From Gymnothorax reevesii (taxonomy: Eukaryota; Chordata; Actinopteri; Anguilliformes; Muraenidae), in the NCBI GenBank assembly GCA_029721435.1, contig CM056574.1, forward strand, positions 33,250,001 through 33,314,000: a stretch of DNA of 64,000 nt. The letters are read 5' to 3'. A model generated the notes under the pieces. The model saw only the letters and a program-made list of their open reading frames with translations, did not search any database and had not been told where the DNA came from. Positions 1 through 11,558 of this stretch are shown here, one piece after another. The position numbers and the translations under genes are program-made. Every line of letters begins with the position of its first letter. The first letter of the stretch is position 1.

Positions 1-1204
1 TGGACATCCATCAGCCCCAGCAGACCGCTCCGAAAAGTAGAAACGACAGATGCTGCAGATTAAAGATGGAATCTAGAGAGAGAGCTGCTTGCAAAGCAAC
101 CACTTATTTACACATTCATTTGCTGATTTATTTCTCCCATCGACCGACCCAACAACACCGGAGCACATAAACATACACACCCACACACACACGCAGCCCA
201 CATGCATGCACCCACACACAAACTAAAATGAAACTGAAACAGGAACAGATATAATCACAAAGACACAAGTGCATGTATACACAGACATGTGCACATTTGC
301 ATTGCACTCTTATCATTGACTGTTGTTGCTCTCATGAGCTCATTTGTCATACTGCGCTAAGTTTAGCTCTCTCTGTGAAGGACGAACCACAGAGGATATG
401 TTATCGAGGCCGAATGGCAAAAAAGCCTCAAAATAGCAGAACCTAAGGTACAAAAGGTAATTGCAGCCACAAACTGCAACACACGCTCCCATCTGCATCC
501 TTTTACAGTGAGAAATGGGCCGTGTTCAGAACCGCATATTTGTTAACTATAGACTGCATGCTCCACCAGTACGTATTGAATACTAAATGTTACTTTCCGT
601 AGTAGTACACACAGTAATGGCCAGAATGCGACAAAAGCTATGTCTTATACTACAAAGTCACATGATCAGAAGGCTGTTCACATCACCAGGGTCTCAGTGG
701 GATGGCATCATTGACCGCATTGCAGTCTGGGTAACTGTGTACCACAAAGGCAGTCCTGGTTGCGTACAGTGAAATTTGGCCAGAGCAGTATGCCATTTGA
801 GTATTGTTGGAATACAGATTAATCTCTTTTCGGCCACTTCTGTGGATTACTTGTAACTTCTGGCCAAGGTCAGGATATGGGTGGTAAGAAGTGGCCTATT
901 CCATGCGTGGATGAAGCCTTACAACAGGAACTGTAACAGGCTTAGCCACACAGGTGGAGTGGGAATAAGAACAGTGCAAACTAGGCTTATTTAATCTGCG
1001 GATTTCGTCCATCCAAAAACCGTCATCTGCCAACCACTCAAGTCTAATTCCCCATCAAAATCGCTAAAATCTCCGATTTCATATCTCTCCTTAAGCAACA
1101 TGCAGGGCACGTGGTGGGCAGAATTGTAGAGGGAACATGAGAGAGGTCTGGGGGAATATTCACTTCCCACTGTGTCCAGTGAAATTGTCTGTCAATCAGG
1201 ATCT
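1..1204. other. No recognisable gene; short CA-rich tract at 171-220
   Basis: I see no exon-like structure, transposon terminus or long credible reading frame here. The only notable feature is an imperfect CA-rich stretch near 171-220. Short open frames on both strands have no recognisable motif and are treated as chance. Confidence 0.5.
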
Positions 1205-1322
1205 GAGTAGCATTCATGCTAACAGACATATACACTGTATTACATACATACCTACAAAAAAAGATACATATAGTTCATACAGCATACACGTGCATACATA
1301 CATCCACATGTACATACGTATA

Positions 1323-2186
1323 CCAACGAGCCAAAACATTAAAAACCACTCACAGATGCAGAAAATAATGCTAATTTTCTCATAACAATGGCACATGTCA
1401 AGGTCATCAGACAGATCTTAAATGGTAAGCGAACGGTTGGTTCTCGCATTGAATGTGTTGAATGTGGAAGGAATGGGAACTGGATGACTTTGACTATGGC
1501 CACGTCACTACCGCTTGAGGAGCAGGTTAGAGTGTCTCTGAAATGGAAAGACCACTGGGGTGTCCCCTTTCAGCAGATGTGAGTAGCCCACCTACTGACA
1601 GTGGTCCGAAGAGGAACAAACCTTGAATTGGCGACAGGGTTTTGAGCGACCAAGGCTCTTCGATGCATGCAGGCTATGAGCGCTATACCGTCTGGTCCGA
1701 ACTGACAGAAGAGCGACTGTGGCACAAGTCACAGACAATTTCAATAATATTTAAGCAAGAAATGCGTCACAGCACACAGAGTGTCGTACCCTGCAGTGTA
1801 TTACATTTTTTACCTTGCAGACCAGTCAAAGTGCCTGCTCTAACCCCGGTCCACCTCTAAAAATGCCCGCAATGGGAACCTGAGCTTTTAAACTGGACCT
1901 TAGAGCAGTTGAAAAGCGTTGCCTGTTCCAGTGAGACCCATTATCCTTCACATTACATGCTTTGGCTGGGCATGTGTGCACCACTCACCTAGGAAAAGAT
2001 GGCATCAGGATGCATGGCGGGATTAAGAGAGGCTGCTGGAGGGAGTGTGATACCCTGGGAAATGTTCTGCAAGGAAATCCTCATTTTGGGAATTCAAGTG
2101 ACGTCAGTTTAATGGAGCTATTTCAGCAGTACAAGGGGACTTTCACTATATTAGGCGGGTGGTTTTAATCTTGTGGCTGATCAGTG
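1323..2186 (+). mobile_element. Decayed, internally deleted Tc1/mariner-type element
   Basis: The left end (about 1323-1350: CCAACGAGCCAAAACATTAA followed by AACCACTC) is the inverted counterpart of the right end (about 2157-2186, GGTGGTTTTAATCTTGTGGC then TGATCAGTG). These resemble the ends of a common fish Tc1-type family whose terminus reads like TTTTAATGTTATGGCTGATC. Internal sequence at about 1555-2160 resembles that family's transposase gene, for example around 1600-1700 and 1863-2080, but it has many stops and shifts. The second and third catalytic regions appear to be missing. A TA lies beside the left end; the right-hand TA seems mutated to CA. At 864 bp it is shorter than a full element. 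The family match is from memory; the inverted ends are seen directly. Confidence 0.65.
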
Positions 2187-2268
2187 CATGCACATTCACA
2201 CTGAATTAAATGCATATATTCATAGATGCATAAATACACACATACACATTTCCTGTATTATATACATA

Positions 2269-3722
2269 TAGCGCCCTCCATAATAATCGGCACCCCTGGT
2301 TAAGATGTGTTAAAAGAATTCAATTTTTATTACAGAAGCATACTCTCACACCCCTACCCACACCCCACCTCGGCACCCCTAACAATTTTTTGGAATTAAA
2401 TGTAATTGAACCATTTCTGTCATTTCTACAGTAGTTTACAAAGCTGATCAGAGTATCTAAGAACATTTAATTAGTAAATCATCACTTCCTGTTTCCCTGG
2501 GGTATAAATATGATGTGACAAGTCAACATGGGAAAGACAAAGGAACACACCATTCAAATAAGGCAGATGTGTGTTGACCTTCACAAGTTAGGCAATGGTT
2601 ACAAGAAAATAGCCACTCGCCTGCACCTGCCTATATCTACTGTCAGAGGAATCATTAAGAAGTTTAAAACAACTGGATCAGTGGTAAACAAGCCTGGACG
2701 AAAACGCAAGGTTATTTTGCCACCACGCACAGTGAGGAGGATGGTAAGAGAAAAAAAAAGTTCTCCAAAGCTCACTGTGAAAGAATTGCAACAAATGGTA
2801 GCATCTTGGGGTCACAAAGTCTCTAAAACAACCATCAGACGCTATCTACATGCCAACAAGCTGTTTGGGAGGCATGCCTGGAAAAACCTTTTCTCAGTCA
2901 CAATCATAAACGCAAACGTCTGAAGTTCGCTAAGCGGTACTGGGAATTCAGTTGAGACCGTGTGCTTTGGTCAGATGAGACCAAGATAGAGCTTTTTGGC
3001 AACAAACACTCTAAGTAGGTCTGGTGGAACACGAAAGATGAGTATGCAGAAAAGCACCTCGTGTCCACTGTGAATAATGGGGGAGATCGGTGATGCTGTG
3101 GGCCTGTTTTTCTTCCAGAGGCCCTGGGAACCTTGTTAGGGTGCATGGCATCACAAAAGCTTCGAAATACCAGAACATTTTAAATCAAAATCAGGTGGCC
3201 TCTATCCAAAAGTTGAAGATGGGTCGGCAGTGGATCTTTCAGCAAGATAATGACCCTACACATGTGGCCAGATCTACACAGAAATGGTTCACCAGACACA
3301 GAATCAAGCTCCTCCCATGGCCATCTCAGTCCGCAGATCTCAACCCCATTGAAAACCTGTGGAGTGAGCTGAAGAGGAGAGTGCAGAGGAGAGGACCCAG
3401 GTCGCTGGATGATTTAGAGAGATAGTGCAAAGAGGAATGGTCGAAGATCCCCCCTTCTGTATTCTCCCATCTTGTAGGAGAAGATTAGGTGCTGTTTTGC
3501 TGGGAAAAGGGGGTTGTACAAAGTATTACCATCAGGGGTGCTAATAATTGTGGCATACATGATTTGATGTGGTTTTTTTCCCACTGAATAAATGCACTTG
3601 AATTAAACGTTGGATTTTCCTCTTTTTTTCATTGTGGTCCTATATTATTTAGAAAAAAAAAAACAGAATTTATTAGAAGTTAAAGAACACATCTTAACCA
3701 GGGGTGCCCATGGAGGGCGCTG
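2269..3722 (+). mobile_element. Tc1-type transposon with IR/DR ends and TA target duplication (inactive)
   Basis: The two ends are inverted copies. The left begins TAGCGCCCTCCATAATAATC and continues GGCACCCCTGGTTAAGATGT; the right, read inward, begins CAGCGCCCTCCATGGGCACC and continues CCTGGTTAAGATGTG. TA lies outside each end (2267-2268 and 3723-3724). A second, inner copy of the GGCACCCCT core occurs near 2374 on the left and, inverted, near 3536 on the right. This is the paired-repeat (IR/DR) arrangement also found in Sleeping Beauty-like elements. The length is about 1454 bp. The enclosed transposase is a pseudogene, listed separately. Confidence 0.88.
2528..3510 (+). pseudogene. Tc1-type transposase pseudogene (DDE family)
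   Basis: This would encode the DDE transposase of the surrounding element, which binds the inverted ends and moves the element to TA sites. The N-terminal part (2528 to about 2890) starts MGKTKEHTIQIRQMCVDLHK and shows a paired-like helix-turn-helix, a GRKRK basic motif and a second helix-turn-helix. Reading then shifts frame. The middle segment carries the first catalytic motif WSDETK near 2968, with in-frame stops at about 2953 and 3015. A second shift near 3085 leads into a segment with the second catalytic Asp (FQQDNDPTH) and the catalytic Glu (DLNPIENLW). A stop at 3423-3425 cuts this segment, while similarity (CKEEWSKIPP) continues beyond it. Two frameshifts and several stops mean no functional protein. 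The start is the first ATG preceding the family-typical N-terminus. Confidence 0.88.
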
Positions 3723-3848
3723 TATGTACATACATACAACTCATTCGGCATACAGATGCATATATACATATTTGTTCATACATTCACACAAACTGTTCTG
3801 CGTACAAACAAACCTACAACCCTACATTCGCACCATTCATACTGCATA

Positions 3849-4391
3849 CATTACAGGCCAGAAGTTTGGAAGCAAGGCCAGTACAGGTCATACATTTGGA
3901 AGCATACTTTGTTTGCAATGCCTTTCTTAAAAACCAGTATGAAATCTATGGATTTTGGGATGTATTAACTGCATGATTAGACTTTTTTTCATTGATATGC
4001 ACCATTTTCCTCCATTTACCATTAGGTACTGTATACATTGATGTTACCAGACCATTGCTGAATGGACGTTAACAAAAGAAAGGAGGGGCTTAGTTTTTGG
4101 GTTGAGAAGATTTGGAAGAGTCACAACTTCGGTGAAAAAGTAAAAAACAAATCACAGTTTGCATTATACACTTTATGTCATGGTTGACAGCCCACCAGTT
4201 GCCAAAGGGAATCCGGCGGGCACAAGGACCATGGGCCTAGTGATATGGGCCTGTAATTTGAGTAAAAATTTATTCTGATAAGTGACACTCGATATAATAA
4301 TCATGTTTATTTTGTTGCAAAGTATGCCAGTGAAACTATGATCTTTTTTGGTACAAATTTGATCTTGCTTCCAAACCTTTGGCCTGTAGTG
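3849..4391. mobile_element. Short non-autonomous Tc1-type element (MITE-like)
   Basis: The left end (CATTACAGGCCAGAAGTTTG then GAAGCAAG) and the right end read inward (CACTACAGGCCAAAGGTTTG then GAAGCAAG) form good inverted repeats. TA flanks both sides (3847-3848 and 4392-4393). The 543-bp interior has no recognisable transposase motif, so I call it an internally deleted, non-autonomous copy. A TTTGGAAGCATACTTTG segment near 3894-3910 has an inverted partner near 4316-4325, suggesting the inverted repeats once extended further inward. Confidence 0.75.
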
Positions 4392-4830
4392 TACATAGGT
4401 ACATATTCAAATACTGACATACATGCATACATACAGTTCATACGGCACACATATGCAGACATAAATGCATACAGTATATCATAATTACGCACCTAAATAC
4501 ATAAATACACACATATGCATAAACACCAAAAAGCTCATGCCTAGAAATCACTGTAAAGTATTGTACATCACTCACATGCTGCATATGAGCACATATAAGC
4601 AAAAACAAAAGCAGTTCATCCAAAATACAAACTGCAAAACAATGATGAATACATAATCACAACCCCGCATATACACACGCACCCGCTGACACAACACAGA
4701 CGCATAAAGCACTAAGTCATCCAAAGATAGATACACAAAGCACGCACAGACACGCAAGTATGCACAAGACCAGAGCATAAACGCACACAGATAACCTCAA
4801 ACACAACAGCACACACAGCAAAAACACAGG

Positions 4831-7800
4831 CAGTGCCTCGACACCACGCCCGTGAGCCCGGTGCTTAATTAAAATTACATCACTTAACATCCAGCTGTAT
4901 AAATGCTTGTAGTGTATAACAGTTTGCAATTAAATAAGTCGCTCAAGACAGGAGCATCTGCTAAATGCTTTAACATGAATGTTAAAGCAAAAAAAAAAAA
5001 CAGCGACACTAAAAACCATAATGATGATTACAGCGCCCGAACACTCACTCATGAAAGCGGACGCAAAAACAACAGGAGAGAAATCGGCGGGGTGACGAAC
5101 ATAATAGAATTTGCGCTAACAATGAGCCGCAGTCTCCAATGCGCTGCTCAAGAATTCAATCGCACTAGGAACACAATAACACTAGGCAGCGAGGCAGCAA
5201 GCCAGCTTTTTGTGTTTTGTTTCCAGCATTTACCCTGATTCGGTTAGCTAAATTAACCGTGTACATCAACACCAGCTCAGCAGCATTTTAGACCATAATA
5301 AAATGTTCCATACAGGACACAGCTGTCATTTGTAAGTTTATAAGGCCACACAATGACAGGTTGTTTCCCCACTAAGGGCTCTTAAAATAAATTAGAAGAT
5401 GGCACAAAACCCGGAATGTTCCTCTCGGTAGGGTTCCTGACCCCCCGACTCCAAACCTCAGCTGTTATTGCAGTTAAGGATCTAGCCTCACTACCGTGAA
5501 CGTTGAGGTTCATCTACCGCAAGCAAGCCTGCTACCATCTCCCCGGGCACAGGATTTAAGGTGCATAGATTCTGTATTCCAGCCAACCGTATGAATAGAC
5601 AGCACACAAAAGGCACGAGCTACAAGGTGCCCCTGGACAATATTGTCTGGTAAGCAAATAGAAGAACAGGAGAGTGCTTAGTGGTCGATAGGCAGTTGTA
5701 AAAGTAGGTTTTCCATGACACACAGTGAGCACGTGCTCGGCTAGTTAAAAGCGCCGTGGCTGAAGGGCTGTCTCCAGGGCTGTCGTCGGGCACTTCCGCG
5801 GACGCCTGTCGACAGCCGCTGAAGCATTGGTCGGTTTCAATCAGAGACTCTGCGTCGAGGTCAGATGGGAAAGTGTACACTGAGAATAGCAGTCTGCGCT
5901 GAAGTACCAAACAACAAGATGTGAAAAATGATATATGAGCTTCAGTAGACAGTGAAGCTGTAGACTCTGGGCTCCTCCCCCTGAGGGGATTGACAGGGAA
6001 GTGATGAACCACAGAAATGGGAGGGGCTACCATGAGATGGAGCCTGTCAATCACCCCAAAGAAGCCGAATAAAAGGACATGAGGTGCCATAACATTATAC
6101 AACACAACAAGTTGCAAGGTATGAAACAAAATATCAGTCTTAATAAAAAATAGTTTTTCCAGTATTACAATTTAAATCTTACTTATATTTCTTTCAGATG
6201 ACATGACAAAAAGGGCAGCAATGAATGAAGATTTTTTTTCATCTCAGGATTCGCCTAGCAGTTGAGAGAATATTACTTATTGAGAAAAAAAAATTAACAA
6301 GATTATAACAAAGCTTAAACACTGGTTCAGAAAAAGTTTTTTTGCACTGCATCATAATTGACTATAATCCTGCCTGATATTGCATATAATTTCAAATTTT
6401 AGTGATTTTATTGAGTGTGAGGTAACCGGACTCTGAAGAGCAGCACCCCCCACTGGCAGAGCAGCAGCATGAGGTCAAAAATAAACAAGCTCCAACAGGG
6501 TCTTTGTAGGAGAGGAATTCTCGGCACCCAGTGCGTCGCTGGAATCCTCGCTCCACCTCAAACACAAACCCCCCGCGGCACTCGACACACACCCCTACAC
6601 AGACACGCGTCACGCCGCCCTCCCAGTGCCACGCCCCACCCTGCTAAAACAGCGGCGAGATGCCTCCCGCTCTTCACCGGGCGATCCTCTTTAGCGCCGG
6701 CTGACAGCTCCCCTGTCACTTCACAGTTATGGAGGAGACAGGACACTGGCGTGCCGCTGCTACTTTCTATTTTCGATTACGCGCATGACGTTACAAAACT
6801 GCCTATTTCACACGGCTTTCCTCGAGATGGTGAAAAGCTTCCGAGTCAATGTCGCTGCCAGTGCGTACATGGTTGTCTCATGGGAGTCCTCCCTGATTGT
6901 GAACACACTTCCCACAATGCCCAGGGGCTAAACAGCTGGTGTCGCATTGGCCCTGCAGGCCAACGGTGCGACTGGCAGAGGAAGACTGAAGTGCGTGCGA
7001 CTGAAAGAGGGAGTGAGCAAATTGGAGGTAGACAAGCAGAGAGAGGGAAGAGAAGAGAATAAAATGATGGCAATGAACAGATAGACATAAAGAAAGAGCT
7101 GCAAGGGGAAGACAGGCAGTCAGACAGGGAGAGAGAGGGAAAGCAGGAGGCAGAACCACCGAGGTACTCTACCTCTGCCATTTGTAGTTACAGGGCAGTT
7201 TAAACATCTGCTAGCCAATCACCTGATTACCGAGTACAAGAGATGAGCCAGAGCAGAGAGAAATCTCTGATGAACATGATTCAAGCACTTCATGGGCTAC
7301 AAACAGCTAACTAATAGCGACCAATTGTGAACGCGTCAAGGAAAAAATTGGCATTTCATGACGTGATTGTAAGATGAAGGCTATAAAACTTGGGCACTTT
7401 TACCTTGATCCGAGATAGCCGTTTTCCTGTTACATGATTCCATTGAGACTTATAGGTGAATCGCCCTAATTTTTTGACAGCAAATACTTTATTGGTACAT
7501 TAAACAAACAATAGCAAAAAGCAAAAAAAAAGTCCAAGTGTCATGAAATGTTACTTGATGTGTTTACAATTATAAGCTTGCATTCACCTGCCCCAGTATA
7601 TGCATAAAAACTCCAAAATATGAGTCAGTTTATACATCAAAAACCCCATCATAAATGTTATCAAAGACTTCTCATAGTAGTGACAAGTACTTATTTCATT
7701 ACGTATGCCAAACTGCATGTTCAAGCGCAAGTCAGCTTAATAACTGAAAGCCAAAAAAATCTCATACTCAGAAGGAGACAGGGGCTTTCCTCTCTAACAA

Positions 7801-8074
7801 CTGGGACGTCCTGCTAGGAGGAAAAGGCTCTCCAGGGCAGATTCAGCTCTATCCCATGCCCAAATCCACCCTTCACTCTGATTAGCTGCGCTTGTTGCTA
7901 TCCGGGAAACAGCCCAGGAAGCAATGTAACTTGTCTGTCATGCCAGCACTACAGGCATTCCAGACGAAAACACAGAAAATGACTACGTGTCATAATTCAT
8001 AAGGAAACAAACAAAACTGCTCTCATCCACTGACCTACATTGAGATAATGGCCTCTGGATGGGGAATGCTTACT
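4831..8074. other. No recognised gene; two unremarkable long frames
   Basis: I recognise no conserved exon or transposon end here. A minus-strand frame at 5620-6129 (169 codons) contains an acidic stretch (residues roughly 90-120) and a possible 3' splice-site sequence TGCTATTCTCAG before it, but no family motif. A plus-strand frame at 6469-7062 (197 codons) runs through a locally GC- and CpG-rich patch (about 6420-6780) and is Arg/Pro/Ser-rich, as chance frames in such DNA usually are. Neither is called as a gene. Confidence 0.4.
5620..6129 (-). other. Unrecognised 169-codon open frame, possibly chance
   Basis: I do not recognise this frame. It starts with a hydrophobic, aromatic-rich segment (about residues 1-45), followed by a Ser/Thr/Glu-rich part with the acidic run EVPDDSPGDSP near residue 115. 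On the minus strand a pyrimidine-rich TGCTATTCTCAG around 5880-5895 could serve as a splice acceptor, so part of the frame could be an internal exon, but no matching donor is obvious. It has no neighbouring transposon ends. It is more likely chance than real. Confidence 0.15.
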
Positions 8075-8082
8075 GTTTCAAA

Positions 8083-8840
8083 CAGTGGCAGAGCTTTAAC
8101 TGGGAATTGGGGGGACGCAGACACGTCCCTTTATGACAACAATTAGTCCTGGCTAGTTCTCAATCATTTTCCTTGATTCCTTGCGTTCTCCAATTATCAT
8201 AATTGACAACAGAAGACATGGCTTCTCTCCATATGCGATCTACCAGTGAAGGGCTAAATTCAGTACAGTGGCGGAGCCAGAACTGAGAATTGAGGTGCAC
8301 AAAACATCAGTTTAAAACAATTATTAGCCTGGCCTGTTCTCAGTCATTTTCATGATTAACAAAAGGTTCACTCCGAGAGCACTCCACACTTAACAGGTGC
8401 TGTTTGTTCTCCCCGATTAGGTAAGACGACAATCATTCATCTGGACACATTGCTGTAATTAAATCAACGTTATTCAAAATTGCGCAAATAGGCTATAAAA
8501 AGCATGCGGCTCAAGCTATCTAACTGCCAAGTGCCACTTTTTTTTTATCATTCCACGCAATACCGAGAGTGAAAGGTGATATTTCATTGGAACGCGGACC
8601 AGTTCAAACAACGCCAAGCATTGGCCGATTAATAAGTAATTTATTTTTCTGTACTGAATTTAGCCCATGATTTCATCGCTGTTAGATCACATATGGAGAG
8701 AAACCGTCTCTTCAGTTGTCAGTTACGATAATTGGAAAGCGTGTCAATCAAGGAAAATGATTGAGAACTAGCCAGGACTAATTGTTGTCATAAAGGGATG
8801 TGTCTGTGCCTCCCAATTCCCAGTTATAGCTCCGCCACTG
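8083..8840. mobile_element. Non-autonomous hAT-like element with 8-bp target duplication
   Basis: The element begins CAGTGGCAGAGCTTTAACTG and ends with the inverted counterpart CAGTTATAGCTCCGCCACTG. The direct repeat GTTTCAAA lies immediately outside both ends (8075-8082 and 8841-8848). An 8-bp duplication with CAG..CTG termini is the hallmark of the hAT superfamily. The inverted arms are long, about 185-195 bp (8083 to about 8268 and about 8653-8840). Inside, at about 8266-8362, there is a diverged partial direct copy of the left arm (CAGTGGCGGAGCCAGAACTG ...). I see no transposase sequence in the 758 bp, so movement would depend on a transposase supplied elsewhere. Confidence 0.85.
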
Positions 8841-8848
8841 GTTTCAAA

Positions 8849-11357
8849 TATTCTACGAGGAAACAACTCCGTAACCAAATTGTCCCCATAATTTTACAGA
8901 AAATTTTGTTGAACTGCAACTTTTGAACTCTCCCATCCAGGACTTGCCATCGGAAGGATTAAAGCCCCCCTCACACCTCGCCTTAAAGCGCATTACTTCT
9001 CGAAACCCATTTCCATTTACATATCCTAATTAGCAACTAAGTGTTATTTCATTCAGTTGCAAGGATCAATCCCAAGAATTATAATCCATTTCCCCTCAGC
9101 TTGTATTATTGTTCATTGCAATAATTATCAAGAATTTCCCTATCCACAACAATCGTGACATAAAACATCAATGTCTTTTGAAGCTTCTGAATTCCTGTTG
9201 CTCATAAAACAGTACATTTTTTCTGCATCAGTGTCCAATCGGCTTGATACGCCAAAGAAATCATTTAAAAATTGCTATTTGCAGACTCAGATCCGCTTGC
9301 TAAGTTTGCTTCCTGAAAAATAATACCCAGTCTACAATCAGTAACATTACCATTATCCTGGTTTACTCTCAATCTGTTTCCGATAAAGAATGGGATAGTT
9401 AATTGAATTAATTTACTGAGGAAATAGCCGCCAATAAGCTGCGTTGCCATTAATGATCAAGACATATAGTTATGCTTTGAAGAGGAAAGCTACAATATTG
9501 AGATGGCATGGACGGCAATTAGCTGCAATTTCTAGAAATTCCATCTTCAACTAGAATGTTATGCTATAACTGCTGCTGAAGATGGGATTAAGATTAGGTT
9601 AAATTTTGCTTCTAATTAATTAATCAGATAATTTTCACCCATACATTCCCATATTGCAGCCTTCCAGCAATTTTCCCAGAAGCTGGACTATAAAGACCTT
9701 ATTAATGATTTTGTTACCATGAAAGTTTGACAAATGGTATGCATTCAAATTATTTTAAATGCACTCCATGCATTGAACTATCATGGTGCACTAACAACCA
9801 ATTTACTAAATTATTCAGTAACCAACACTTCAATGAAAGAAGCATTTCTAATTTAATAAATTAATTATTATCACATCGCTGGAACTGGTAGGCAATTGCG
9901 CTTCCCCACAAATATAGCCTATTCCTTTGATCAATGAAAACATTTTGATTAAGTGCAATCTTAAAATATATTAGGTTGAGCGGTTGAAAAAAATGCTATA
10001 ACGGGAGATGGAATTCAGGGAAAACACTGAATCAACTATTTGTGTTTTTTTTTTCATCCCTACAATATCACTATTCAGTTTATTGTCAATATAGCCCTTC
10101 AGTGATCTCTGTCATACATTTACACTTTCTTAACAATTACGGGCTTATATGAAGAGTTTGTTTGCAAAATGCAATAAGAGCCAAAATTACAAAAATTTAG
10201 ATAATATCACAGAGGGATAGCCTTGTGCTTCTTACACATGGTGCAAAAAATCTGTTATTAGAAATTCATACTATATGGTGTATTTTTTCATGGTCAAAAA
10301 TAGTGTTTTTCTATAAAATGCAGTAGGCACCAACATAGAAAAACTGATTTACTCAAAATGAGTAAAATGGATATATTGCATTATGGGAACAAACGCTTCA
10401 TATACTGGTTTTGAAAAAATAAATTGCGTGATTATTAATCAAGCAATCTTAAACAGGAACAGCTTGAAAGGAATTATGCATGTAAGGGTCAGAGGCTCAC
10501 AGCACGCCATTGAAAATCCTGTAACACTGACATTACCACAGGGGTTCATAGGGCTTTAGGCAGTTAAATAAATTTCAGTTGTTAGTATGTATTTTTGAAT
10601 TAAAAAAATTTGTGAACTGAGGTACTCAAACCATGTCGACACTATTGTAGCCAAAATGCTCGCTGGTCATACCCTAGACTTTTTTCTGTTCAGCAAAATT
10701 GTTTCGTCTTTCTCGGGGCCTCCGTTCAGCCACACCTCTATTCAACTCAGTTTGCTTAAAATTAATGGCCATTAACTGTCCGCCAACTCGGTGGCAGTTA
10801 TAAGGCTTCTAAGTTCTCATGCCAGCAGGACACAGGAAAGCTGCCAAGCCTCTGGCCAGGCCCAGTTCAGGCCAGGCTAAATCCCATGCATGAATTCTTG
10901 GGGTACAATAACAGAACCTTAATCAAAGACCTCTGATATCTCTATGTCTGAGTACGAGCAGTGTCTGTAGTCCTTCAGCTTCATTCGATCTGAAATAGAT
11001 AGCCATACACGGTTGGTCAAGTTGGTCTAAAACATAAAATAAAATGTATTTTATTCTCCTGAAATGAACTGACTAAGCACACAAACCAGTGATACACACT
11101 TACAACTAACTGTTGCATACACCTTTTACAGCCAGAGGAAAAACAACTGCATAAATGCAACCTTGAGAAAGAACACCATTCCTCGTCTGCTACGTGCACA
11201 AATAAAGAGAGAGAAAACAAACAGGGCAAATGACCGGATCCAGTACTAGGCCGTCATTCACAGGAAATGAGTGAAGTTCCGGTGAATGTTTACGTTTGCA
11301 AGTGCACAGATGTGCTGACTAGCCCATCTGGCCCTCAAAAATAAGTGGTCCCCATGC
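8849..11357. other. AT-rich, single-copy-looking stretch; possible conserved non-coding DNA
   Basis: I see no transposon ends, microsatellites or credible frames in about 2.5 kb. The sequence is rich in homeodomain-type cores (TAATTA, CAATTA, ATTAAT), for example at about 9000-9160, 9590-9640 and 9820-9870. That pattern is typical of developmental enhancers and gene deserts, but it is also expected in any AT-rich DNA. No function can be assigned from the sequence alone. Confidence 0.35.
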
Positions 11358-11420
11358 ACTGGTAGCTCAAAGCGTTCTGCCTATGAGTCAAATGTCACAG
11401 ATGAAAGTTCAGGTTCCAGC
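11358..11420 (+). repeat. Possible tRNA-derived SINE head
   Basis: A tRNA-like pol III promoter pair can be seen. An A-box-like TGGTAGCTCAAAGCG lies near 11360, and a B-box-like AGTTCAGGTTCCAG lies near 11406, about 50 bases apart. An intervening TCTGCCTATGAGTC resembles the anticodon-arm region of a tRNA. There is no foldable full tRNA cloverleaf, so this is more likely a decayed SINE head than a tRNA gene. Confidence 0.4.
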
Positions 11421-11558
11421 CAGACAACCAACCCTACCTGTTTACAATATTGGTAAAGTGAGTCTCCATTGTGGAACGACTGCATGGTAATTATATGGTA
11501 AAAAAATAGCTCCCAAAAGCAGGCATTACCCTCGGCACTTGGCATGTTTGGAATGAAT

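Larger units (their letters stand above)
1205..4830. repeat. Cryptic TA-rich ACATAC/GCATAC simple-sequence tract, split by three transposons
   Basis: Short fragments rich in the motifs ACATAC, GCATAC, TTCATAC and TAAATACAC occur at about 1205-1320, 2187-2268, 3723-3848 and 4392-4830. They look like one interrupted tract. The gaps are exactly the three Tc1-type elements listed separately. TA dinucleotides are very frequent in the tract, and TA is the Tc1 target. The tract fades into CA-rich sequence by about 4830. Confidence 0.6.

Noticed and set aside
6469..7062. 197-codon plus-strand open frame
   Set aside because: Low-complexity Arg/Pro/Ser-rich product over a GC-rich patch and then purine-rich DNA; overlapping minus-strand frames of similar length, no motif.
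11358..11420. tRNA gene
   Set aside because: A- and B-box-like sequences are visible but I cannot fold the four arms; a decayed SINE head is more likely.
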